Below, in pieces: positions 1 to 5,739 of a stretch of 16,846 nucleotides of DNA. This DNA comes from an uncultured Eggerthellaceae bacterium (lineage in GTDB: Bacteria > Actinomycetota > Coriobacteriia > Coriobacteriales > Eggerthellaceae). Each line of letters opens with the position of its first letter. Within the stretch, counting starts at the first letter, position 1. Under the pieces are notes generated by a model. The model ran no database searches, had not been told where the DNA came from, and worked only from the letters and a program-made list of their open reading frames with translations. The stretch spans positions 1-16,846 of the forward strand of contig CAMPAJ010000008.1 of NCBI GenBank assembly GCA_946631805.1, read 5' to 3'. Made by a program: the position numbers and the translations under genes.

Positions 1-117
1 GAGCCCGCCGCAGCCGCACACGCAGACGCGTTTTACGGAAAGCGCCCGCTGCTCGTCAGGCATGATTGCGGGGATATTGCGTGCGTAGCGCTGCGAGGGG
101 TCAATCGCTGCGGACAT
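1..117 (-). CDS. ThiF/MoeB/HesA-family adenylyltransferase, N-terminal fragment (runs off the left edge)
   Basis: Reading the minus strand from an ATG at 117 gives 39 open codons to the window edge. The peptide begins MSAAIDPSQRYARNIP and reaches VCVCGCGGL at residues 31-39. The RYxRxI...P segment followed about 20 residues later by a hydrophobic strand and G-x-G-G-L is the N-terminal pattern of ThiF/MoeB/HesA enzymes, which adenylate the C-terminal Gly-Gly of ThiS/MoaD-type sulfur carriers. A GGAG ribosome-binding site lies 6 bases upstream of the ATG. The gene diverges from the AOR-MoaD operon, and the carrier encoded there (2086-2295) is its natural candidate partner. Only the start of the Rossmann fold is visible, so the subfamily and the catalytic Asp, Arg and Cys cannot be checked. 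Confidence 0.72.
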   Translation of the reverse strand, partial: MSAAIDPSQRYARNIPAIMPDEQRALSVKRVCVCGCGGL

Positions 118-286
118 TGTGGGCTCCAATCGCGATGGGAGTGGTCGTGCCTTCGGCTTTACGTTTCTATGCTAACCCTTTGCAGGCTGTTGCCTGGCAA
201 GATTGTGCAGCTTGCGCAGAATGCAATGCAGAAACACGAAAAGCCGTACTACCATGGATGCTGGTTCGTTACGAAAGAGGCACGTT

Positions 287-2086
287 TTGAAGTTCGTCAA
301 AGTTCATCTGGACACGCAAACCGTCGAAGAAGAGGAATTCAACCAGCAAGACTACGGGTTTTTCGGAGGGCGCGGATTGGTGGCGCGCCTGCTGACCGAC
401 TATTGCGACTCAACATGCGACCCGTTGGGACCCGACAACCCACTCATTTTTACGACAGGGTATTTTGCCGGCACGGCGCTCTCGTCGAGCGGGCGCCTTT
501 CCGTCGGCGCCAAAAGCCCCCTTACGGGCACCATTAAGGAGTCCAATTCGGGTGGTACGTTCGCGCGTCGCATGGTCGAGCAGGGGCTTAAGGTGGTCAT
601 GTTCCTGGGGCAGGCAAGCGAGTGGGTCATCGTTCACGTTGACGATCACGGCGTTTTCGAGTTCTTGGATGCGCGCGAGTACCAGGGCATGTGGAACTAC
701 CCCTTCCACGAGGCCATGGTGGAGCGCTATGGCGAGCGTGTTGCCTGCGCTTCCGTTGGGCCTATCGGCGAGAAGCTCGGGCACATCGGTTCCATTGCCG
801 TAAACGAGCAGGGAACCAACTACCCGTGTCGCCTGTGCGCACGTGGGGGCATGGGCGCGGTCATGGGCTCCAAAAGGATCAAGGCCTTTGTCATGGAACG
901 CCCGGCCGAGCCGTTCAGGATAAAGCTCGATTCCGAAGCAAGCAAGGAGTTCCGCGAGCTCAACAAGGTCGTGACCGACGCTATCCGCGCAAATCCGCTG
1001 ACAGGCCAGGCCATGCCGCTCTACGGCTCGGCTGCCGGCGTGGACACGACGGGCAAGATGGGCGCCTTGCCCTACAAGAACTTCTCGGGAGAGTTCGCCC
1101 CCGATTGGGAGCGCTTGGGCACGAAGATGTGGCGCAATCGACTGCTGCAGCACGGCGGCGAGAGCACCATCCCGTGCCAGGCGGGGTGCGTCGTGCGTTG
1201 CTCGAACGATTTCCATGACGAATCGGGCGAGCACCTCTCGTCGGGCATCGAATACGAAACCGTTGCGCTCATGGGTCCCAATCTGGGCATTTTCGATCCG
1301 CAGGCGGTAGCGAAGCTCGATCGTCTATGCGACGACATGGGCATGGATTCCATCGACGCAGGCAACGCTCTTGCAGTTATGATGGACCAGGGTGTCATGG
1401 AATTCGGCGATGCGCCGGCCGCAATCGCAATGTTGGAATCGGTGTTGGACGACGAGTCTGCGTACGGTCCCGTCTTGCGTAACGGTTGCGGTGCCGTGGC
1501 CGATTTTCTAAAGGTGACCGAGCGGGAAGGCTCCGTGCGCGTAGCGGTTTCCAAAAACCAGGCGTTTGCGGCGTACGATCCGCGCATCCTACGCGGATAT
1601 GGCCTGACCTGGGAGCGCGGGCCGCAGGGCGCCGACCACACCGCTGGTTCGGCGGCAACGTACTTGGCGGACATGACGCCTGTGCAGCAGGCGGACTATT
1701 CGCTTGCCATGAACTGCTCATGCGATTGCTGCATGTGCTTGTTCCCCTGGGCTGCCGTGACATACAATCCCGAAGCCAAGGCGGCGCTTGCGCGCATGGC
1801 GGGCATCTTGGCTGGTTTGCCCGAGGGGCCCGGCCCCGACATGTGGCTGCAAAACGGCACCGAAATCCTCAACCTCGAGTATGCGTTTAACGAAAAGGCG
1901 GGCTTCAAGCACGAAGACGACCTGTTCTATGGCGGTAAACGCAATTTCATGTACACCGAGCCTGCGGCAGCGACGCATGCGGCTTACTGGTCCGTCCAGG
2001 ACGGCGCTCCTCCTCAGGCAACCGGTCCGGCCGTCGACCCTTCCAAAATTGCCAAGGAGGCTGGCGAAGGTGCTGGTGGGGACTAA
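287..2086 (+). CDS. Aldehyde:ferredoxin oxidoreductase family protein (tungsten/molybdenum bis-pterin enzyme)
   Basis: AOR-family enzymes oxidise aldehydes to acids in the cytoplasm, passing electrons to ferredoxin through a tungstopterin and one [4Fe-4S] cluster. The N-terminal pterin-binding domain shows GGRGLVARLL, GPDNPLIF, SSSGRLSVGAKSPLTG and SNSGGTFARRM. RGGMGAVMGSKRIKAF follows in the normal family order. Cluster ligand candidates are C297, C301 and C305, plus a Cys-rich patch with C477, C479, C481, C482 and C484. The 599-residue length is normal. I prefer the TTG at 287 (MKFVKVHLD) because GAAAGAGG lies 6 bases before it and the peptide upstream is not family-like; ATG at 254 is the alternative. 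The stop overlaps the MoaD-like gene (TAATG), so they are cotranscribed. The cluster motif is CX3CX3C rather than the usual CX2CX3C. The substrate is unknown. Confidence 0.93.
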   Translation: MKFVKVHLDTQTVEEEEFNQQDYGFFGGRGLVARLLTDYCDSTCDPLGPDNPLIFTTGYFAGTALSSSGRLSVGAKSPLTGTIKESNSGGTFARRMVEQGLKVVMFLGQASEWVIVHVDDHGVFEFLDAREYQGMWNYPFHEAMVERYGERVACASVGPIGEKLGHIGSIAVNEQGTNYPCRLCARGGMGAVMGSKRIKAFVMERPAEPFRIKLDSEASKEFRELNKVVTDAIRANPLTGQAMPLYGSAAGVDTTGKMGALPYKNFSGEFAPDWERLGTKMWRNRLLQHGGESTIPCQAGCVVRCSNDFHDESGEHLSSGIEYETVALMGPNLGIFDPQAVAKLDRLCDDMGMDSIDAGNALAVMMDQGVMEFGDAPAAIAMLESVLDDESAYGPVLRNGCGAVADFLKVTEREGSVRVAVSKNQAFAAYDPRILRGYGLTWERGPQGADHTAGSAATYLADMTPVQQADYSLAMNCSCDCCMCLFPWAAVTYNPEAKAALARMAGILAGLPEGPGPDMWLQNGTEILNLEYAFNEKAGFKHEDDLFYGGKRNFMYTEPAAATHAAYWSVQDGAPPQATGPAVDPSKIAKEAGEGAGGD

Positions 2087-2295
2087 TGATGAACGTAACG
2101 ATTGACGGCCACCCGTGCGACATACCTCAGGGTAGCACGCTTGCATACGTTTTGGCCCGCTACTCGCCCTATGGCGAAGAAGCAACCGTGGCACGCGTTA
2201 ACGGCGTGCCACGCAAAAGCATAGACGCCCCCGAGGAGGTTGTGCTCAACGAGGGCGACGTGATCGACATCTATCCCCTCATCATCGGCGGGTAG
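2086..2295 (+). CDS. MoaD/ThiS-family sulfur carrier protein
   Basis: This 69-residue protein has the beta-grasp carrier pattern: a short N-terminal strand pair (MMNVTIDGHPCDIPQG), a helix (TLAYVLARYSP), a VNG...E segment (ARVNGVPRKSI...EEVVLNEGDVIDIYPLI) and a C-terminal Gly-Gly. In the family that tail is adenylated and converted to a thiocarboxylate, which donates sulfur for molybdopterin (MoaD) or thiazole (ThiS). Its start codon shares a base with the AOR stop codon, so the two are translationally coupled. That position favours a role in making the AOR pterin dithiolene, and the ThiF/MoeB-like gene at the left edge could be its activating enzyme. ATG at 2089 is an equally possible start. 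The MoaD and ThiS alternatives cannot be separated by sequence reading alone. Confidence 0.87.
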   Translation: MMNVTIDGHPCDIPQGSTLAYVLARYSPYGEEATVARVNGVPRKSIDAPEEVVLNEGDVIDIYPLIIGG

Positions 2296-2325
2296 CCATC
2301 ATCGGTGGGTGGCGCTGCCGCGACG

Positions 2326-2390
2326 CTAGACCTCAAACCTAGACCTCAAACCTAGACCTCAAATCTAGATCCCGGGCCTAGATTTCAAAC
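2326..2390. repeat. Five tandem 13-bp units at the nitroreductase 3' end
   Basis: Units start at 2326, 2339, 2352, 2365 and 2378. The first two are identical (CTAGACCTCAAAC), the third differs in its last base, the fourth is diverged, and the fifth (CTAGATTTCAAAC) is the stop codon and last codons of the nitroreductase read in reverse. The array therefore seems to have grown by slippage from the end of that gene into the gap between two convergent genes. Confidence 0.85.
2361..2385. terminator. Possible bidirectional terminator stem-loop between convergent genes
   Basis: AAATCTAG (2361-2368) and CTAGATTT (2378-2385) form a perfect 8-bp inverted repeat around a GC-rich centre. It sits between the plus-strand AOR-MoaD operon and the minus-strand nitroreductase, partly inside the latter's last codons. 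The stem is AT-rich with only a short T run, so terminator function is a guess. Confidence 0.35.
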
Positions 2391-3127
2391 GCGCCGCCGT
2401 CTCCCCATTGCCAGGCGCCCGACACGCCGCACGCTTCGGCGATTGCCTGGAAGTGGTATTTCGCGATGCCCAGGTCGGTGTACTCCATGCCCGACTTCAC
2501 GCGGACGAGTTCCGCGCGGATAGGCGAGTCGGGGGCATCCTGCACGAACACGACAGGTTGCTCGTTGATGGCCGAGGGTGCCTTCCACACGGCATCGATG
2601 CAGGCGGCGATCCATTCGGGCGCAGATGCAAGCGGGCTTGGGCCGCGGTACAAATCGGCCATATCCTTTGAGCGGCCGCGGATGCCTGCGCGAATCGTGC
2701 GCTGTTTGAGCGGAATCTTGCTCGGGGCATAGCCGATGGGGATAACGTCGTGCAGCACTTCGCCTTCGGCCAGGTCGACGCGTGCGGACGATCGGTCGTA
2801 GGTGCCTGCGACCCAACAGGTCGAAAGTCCCTGCATCTCGGCGAGGAGCACGAGCTGTTCCCCGTAATAGCCCAGTTTCTCCTCTTCGATTGGGTCTTTT
2901 GGGCCGACGAGCGCAGCATAGCAGGGTGGGTTGCTCGCGAACATGCGAGGGCTCATGTCAATCGCAGTGCCGTCCTCGCGCGGCCCATATAGCTGGAAAT
3001 GCAACTTCGATTCGCTGTTAATGCGTTCGATTTCGGCGGCGAGCATATCGATTTTTTCCTGCTCGACTGGTTTGTCTGTGAAAGCGCGGCACGAAATGCG
3101 CTTCTCGATTGCCTGAATGATGTCCAT
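2378..3127 (-). CDS. Nitroreductase family protein (FMN-dependent, TM1586/PF14512-like)
   Basis: The protein has 249 residues. It opens with MDIIQAIEKRISCRAFTDKP, the Arg-Ser/Cys-Arg-x-Phe phosphate-contact segment of FMN nitroreductases. It continues with GYYGEQLVLLAEMQGLSTCWVAG and, in the second half, WKAPSAINEQPVVF, the asparagine motif of the two-repeat TM1586 type. Such enzymes reduce nitro groups, quinones or similar acceptors with NAD(P)H; the substrate here is unknown. The start at 3127 is set by a strong AGGAGG six bases upstream; a longer reading frame from 3166 lacks a site. It ends convergently with the AOR-MoaD operon and appears to be a single-gene unit. The C-terminal GDGGAFEI lies inside a 13-bp tandem repeat array. 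Confidence 0.88.
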   Translation of the reverse strand: MDIIQAIEKRISCRAFTDKPVEQEKIDMLAAEIERINSESKLHFQLYGPREDGTAIDMSPRMFASNPPCYAALVGPKDPIEEEKLGYYGEQLVLLAEMQGLSTCWVAGTYDRSSARVDLAEGEVLHDVIPIGYAPSKIPLKQRTIRAGIRGRSKDMADLYRGPSPLASAPEWIAACIDAVWKAPSAINEQPVVFVQDAPDSPIRAELVRVKSGMEYTDLGIAKYHFQAIAEACGVSGAWQWGDGGAFEI

Positions 3128-3236
3128 CGGCAGCCTCCTCATAGGGCTGTTCTTATCAAACGCCAAAAAATGATGGCTTATTTAGTAAACAATACCACAT
3201 CCGGATTTGGAGAGAACCAGGGCGCAGGTTGCAATT

Positions 3237-4178
3237 CTAGGCGCTCCAAGTGAAGACCATGGCGCCATTGTCGGGCTCGTTATCGTTTTCCCAGGTGCAT
3301 GATAGCGTGTCGTCGTGGAATACGATGCGGCCGCTTCCGTCGCTGTATTCCACGTCTTCCGTCTTGACGGAGCCATCTTCCCTGTATACGAGGTTGGTCT
3401 TGACGGCGTTGGAGTAATTAACGGTGAGGGTGTCGGGGTCGAACGTGCCGTTGATGGTCCACTCGCTCGCTTCCGCTGCGCTGGACGCCCAAGTAATGGT
3501 GATGCTCGCCTCGTTTGCTCCAGAAGGCTCGACCTTCATACTTGCGCGCTCGCAAGCGTAGGGGCCAACGAAGTTCATGATGGGGTTTTGGCCTTCGTCA
3601 ATGGCGCTGTCCGATGATTCGGCTTGCTCGGTTGCATCGGATTGGGCATCCTGGTCGGATGCCTTCTCGGTATCGGTTGCGGCATTTGCAATCGAGCTAT
3701 TCAAAGCCTTTTCGAAATCGGCGTATTCGGCGTCGCCGTCGGTGCGCACGAATGTGATGTCGTGGTCCCCTCCATTCGCCTCGGCGTTCCAAAACAGAGC
3801 GACGTTGCCATCATCGGTGGACGTGATTTCCATGGTGCCCTGCTTGCCTGTTGCGTTAGGGTCGCCCAAGTCTGTTTCATCGGCGGAGTCTGTGATGGGG
3901 GCGTCGTAGACAGTGCCGTCGTCGTATACGAGTCTTTGCAGCTCGCAGTCGTAATACAGGGTCATTTTGTACACGTACGCCCCATGCGATACAGGCGATA
4001 CGACCTGAGCGTCCCAGCTGCCTTCATCGTTTTTCTCGAGGTCGAGCACAGTGAACTGCGTTTCGTCCTCGGCCCAATTTCCTGAGAGAAACGGATCGAG
4101 CGCGTCTGCCGCGACCGCTCGCGTCCTCGCGAACGTCCTGCCCGAACGCCTTACCCAACGTCTTGCCCACGTGCGCAC
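3237..4178 (-). CDS. Internally duplicated surface/lipoprotein-like protein, 5' end probably damaged
   Basis: I do not recognise a named family. The 313-residue reading has two similar all-beta segments, about residues 32-145 (SGNWAEDETQFTV...FVRT) and 202-313 (NFVGPYACERASMKV...TWSA). They are joined by an Asp/Ser/Glu/Ala/Gln-rich linker (about 160-198) typical of exported actinobacterial proteins. Both segments share a tyrosine-rich strand followed by a V..DDG or V.REDGS turn and end on a Trp-containing strand. There is no signal peptide or lipobox. The only start is a GTG at 4178 without a ribosome-binding site, and the first 25 residues are Arg-rich. The alternate frame there reads VGKTLGKAFGQDVRED, suggesting a frameshift near 4115. 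No promoter of its own is visible; the region upstream is the tRNA-Phe promoter on the opposite strand. Confidence 0.6.
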   Translation of the reverse strand: MRTWARRWVRRSGRTFARTRAVAADALDPFLSGNWAEDETQFTVLDLEKNDEGSWDAQVVSPVSHGAYVYKMTLYYDCELQRLVYDDGTVYDAPITDSADETDLGDPNATGKQGTMEITSTDDGNVALFWNAEANGGDHDITFVRTDGDAEYADFEKALNSSIANAATDTEKASDQDAQSDATEQAESSDSAIDEGQNPIMNFVGPYACERASMKVEPSGANEASITITWASSAAEASEWTINGTFDPDTLTVNYSNAVKTNLVYREDGSVKTEDVEYSDGSGRIVFHDDTLSCTWENDNEPDNGAMVFTWSA

Positions 4179-4202
4179 TTGCGGATAAAACGTGAATAGG
4201 GG

Positions 4203-4231
4203 TTGACCTGTGTAATTGCGACTAGTAATAT
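4203..4231 (+). promoter_or_regulatory. Sigma-70 promoter of tRNA-Phe
   Basis: TTGACC (4203-4208), a 17-bp spacer and TAATAT (4226-4231) make a near-consensus promoter. Transcription would begin near 4238, 16 bases before the tRNA. Confidence 0.75.
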
Positions 4232-4253
4232 ACCGTTTTGCGTCAAAGCAACC

Positions 4254-4329
4254 GGTCAGGTAGCTCAGTTGGTAGAGCAGCGGACTGAAAATCCGCGTGC
4301 CGAGGGTTCAAGTCCCCCCCTGACCACCA
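4254..4329 (+). tRNA. tRNA-Phe (GAA)
   Basis: The acceptor stem GGTCAGG (4254-4260) pairs with CCTGACC (4319-4325), followed by discriminator A and an encoded CCA (4327-4329). The D stem is GCTC/GAGC and the anticodon stem GCGGA/TCCGC. The loop CTGAAAA gives anticodon GAA, and the T loop is TTCAAGT. The T stem GAGGG/CCCCC has one A-C mismatch. A strong promoter precedes it and a terminator follows directly. Its last 21 bases (4309-4329) recur at 4482-4502 and 4655-4675. Confidence 0.97.
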
Positions 4330-4338
4330 CGAACATCC

Positions 4339-4368
4339 AACGTCCCCGCCACGGGGACGTTTTCGTTT
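4339..4368 (+). terminator. Rho-independent terminator after tRNA-Phe (repeat copy 1)
   Basis: AACGTCCCC (4339-4347) pairs perfectly with GGGGACGTT (4353-4361) around a 5-base loop, followed by TTCGTTT. It lies 10 bases after the tRNA CCA. Confidence 0.85.
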
Positions 4369-4511
4369 CCAGGGAGCATAGCCTGGACTTGAACCCTGGG
4401 AAGGGCGAAGGCGCCAGCGGCGCCTTCGGGCCCGAGCACGCCGGCAGGCGGGCGCAGGGCAGCGCTTGCGCAGCAAGCGCCCAAGTCCCCCCCTGACCAC
4501 CACGAACATCC

Positions 4512-4541
4512 AACGTCCCCGCCACGGGGACGTTTTCGTTT
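4512..4541 (+). terminator. Same terminator in repeat copy 2
   Basis: This is an identical hairpin displaced by exactly 173 bp, again following a copy of the tRNA 3' end. With the first copy intact it would see little transcription. Confidence 0.75.
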
Positions 4542-4685
4542 CCAGGGAGCATAGCCTGGACTTGAACCCTGGGAAGGGCGAAGGCGCCAGCGGCGCCTTC
4601 GGGCCCGAGCACGCCGGCAGGCGGGCGCAGGGCAGCGCTTGCGCAGCAAGCGCCCAAGTCCCCCCCTGACCACCATTGAAACACC

Positions 4686-4718
4686 AGGTCAGCCCATGAA
4701 TGGCTGGCCTCTTTTGTT
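4686..4718 (+). terminator. Rho-independent terminator after the repeat array
   Basis: AGGTCAGCC (4686-4694) pairs with GGCTGGCCT (4702-4710, one G-T pair) around a short loop, followed by CTTTTGTT. It may be the original tRNA-Phe terminator, displaced by the repeats, or belong to a lost element. Confidence 0.65.
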
Positions 4719-4727
4719 GCCTAGCCG

Positions 4728-4748
4728 AATTGGGGGATAATTGGGGGA
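4728..4748. repeat. Direct repeat AATTGGGGGA x2, possible recombinase arm site
   Basis: AATTGGGGGA occurs at 4728-4737 and 4739-4748 (11-bp period), bracketed by CCTAGC (4720-4725) and GCTAGG (4752-4757). It sits about 50 bp past the last tRNA-end copy. The link to integrase arm-type sites is an inference. Confidence 0.5.
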
Positions 4749-4752
4749 CGAG

Positions 4753-5550
4753 CTAGGCCGAAAAGAACCGCAGCAAGCGCTCCTTGTAGTCGGGCGCCAG
4801 GTCATATGCGGCATGCCCGTAGCCATCGTACAGGTGCAACTCGAAATCGGCCCGATCGCTGAGCTGTTCCGCGATTTGCAGGGCGGCGCGTGATCCCAAC
4901 ACTTGGTCATCAGTGGAACCAATCACCAGCATTGGGCAAGCGATTCGTGTCAAGTCGCCCAAAATGTCAAAATCCTGAATACCCTCTGCCAAAACGAAAA
5001 AGCGGCCCAAATCGTCATCGGTCGCCGCTTTTGCGTCCTGGAGCAAGAATCGGCGCAGCTGCTCAAACGTTTTGGGTGGTAGGATTGCGGCGCCGAACGC
5101 AAGGTACAGCTCTTCGGTACTTCCGCTTTTTGCCAGTTCGATCCACTTTTCCAGCGTTTGGAATTGTTCGTCTGAGATGCACGCCGCTGTGGAGCCAACG
5201 GCCAACTTTCGTACGAGATCTGGCCATTCGGCGGCAATCGTCATGGCAATCATGCCGCCTTGAGAGGCGCCGAACATGCATATGCGGTCAAGCCCGAGCG
5301 CGCGGATGGCCTCATACGTATCCTGAGCCATTTCGCGCACCGAATAGCTGGCGGGCAGATCTCGCCTTCGGTCAAAAACGTAAACAGTGAAGTGGTCTGC
5401 CAGCGCCCGGTACGCATGGGCGATGGTGCCGGCGGATTCCATCACGCTTCGGATGCTCAGTCCCGGGACGATTACCAGCGCATCCTCGCTGCGCCCGAAG
5501 CGGAAGAAGTCCATTGTCAGCGTGTCTGTCTTCACCGTCTCGATGTTCAT
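4753..5550 (-). CDS. Alpha/beta hydrolase fold protein
   Basis: This is a 265-residue single-domain alpha/beta hydrolase. The catalytic triad is readable: nucleophile elbow G-A-S-Q-G-G with S96, an acid in GSTDDQV (D214 or D215), and H246 in GYGHAAYD. LVIVPGLSIRS near residues 25-34 supplies the oxyanion-hole strand, and a helical cap lies about residues 125-195. Members hydrolyse esters, thioesters or peptides; the substrate cannot be inferred. No signal peptide, so cytoplasmic. It lies 189 bp downstream of the ABC importer operon on the same strand. A perfect 16-bp palindrome lies in that gap, so cotranscription is uncertain. The upstream AGATATACTATTCG stretch (near 5605-5620) could supply a -10, with no good -35. 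The ribosome-binding site is weak (GAGAG). Confidence 0.9.
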   Translation of the reverse strand: MNIETVKTDTLTMDFFRFGRSEDALVIVPGLSIRSVMESAGTIAHAYRALADHFTVYVFDRRRDLPASYSVREMAQDTYEAIRALGLDRICMFGASQGGMIAMTIAAEWPDLVRKLAVGSTAACISDEQFQTLEKWIELAKSGSTEELYLAFGAAILPPKTFEQLRRFLLQDAKAATDDDLGRFFVLAEGIQDFDILGDLTRIACPMLVIGSTDDQVLGSRAALQIAEQLSDRADFELHLYDGYGHAAYDLAPDYKERLLRFFSA

Positions 5551-5672
5551 GATTCCAAAACTCTCGCATTTCCGATTGGTGGCTCAGGGCGGGTTGGCCA
5601 CATTATTTCGAATAGTATATCTGCAAAGTGCCGACCATGCGCACTTCCACCTCCGGTTGGGAAGGGGGCGAA

Positions 5673-5706
5673 ATGTGCATTCTCACCCTGGGGTGAGAAT
5701 GCACAT
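5673..5706. promoter_or_regulatory. Perfect 16-bp palindrome with 2-bp centre (operator-like)
   Basis: ATGTGCATTCTCACCC (5673-5688) is repeated in exact inverse at 5691-5706 around TG. It lies between the last ABC gene and the hydrolase gene. Neither side has a T run, so it is not a standard terminator. An operator or an RNA-stabilising hairpin is possible. Confidence 0.75.
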
Positions 5707-5739
5707 CGAGCTTAAACCCCAAAAAGGGCGAGGGCGCCT

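Larger units (their letters stand above)
4309..4675. repeat. Two perfect 173-bp tandem units plus a partial third, anchored on the tRNA-Phe 3' end
   Basis: Unit 1 (4309-4481) and unit 2 (4482-4654) appear identical base for base. A third copy of only the 21-base tRNA 3' end, CCA included, closes the array (4655-4675). Each unit contains the tRNA 3' end, a terminator hairpin (4339-4361), a 6-bp hairpin (4368-4387), AAGGCGCC-AGC-GGCGCCTT (4408-4426) and GCGCTTG-CGCAG-CAAGCGC (4462-4480). Reading frames through it are coincidental, since 173 is not a multiple of 3. The arrangement of tRNA-end direct repeats flanking short cargo resembles att-site scars of tyrosine-recombinase elements, but no integrase gene is present. 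Confidence 0.95.

Noticed and set aside
410..1234. 274-codon minus-strand frame inside the AOR gene
   Set aside because: It is antisense to strongly conserved AOR motifs, with no recognisable domain or start site.
2326..4675. CRISPR array suggested by regular repeats
   Set aside because: The 13-bp units have no spacers, and the 173-bp units have identical cargo, so neither is a CRISPR.
4203..4684. Several 67-139-codon frames on both strands through the tRNA and 173-bp repeats
   Set aside because: They run across a tRNA and a perfect repeat whose length is not a multiple of 3. The residues are Pro/Arg/Gly/Ala-rich and match no protein pattern.
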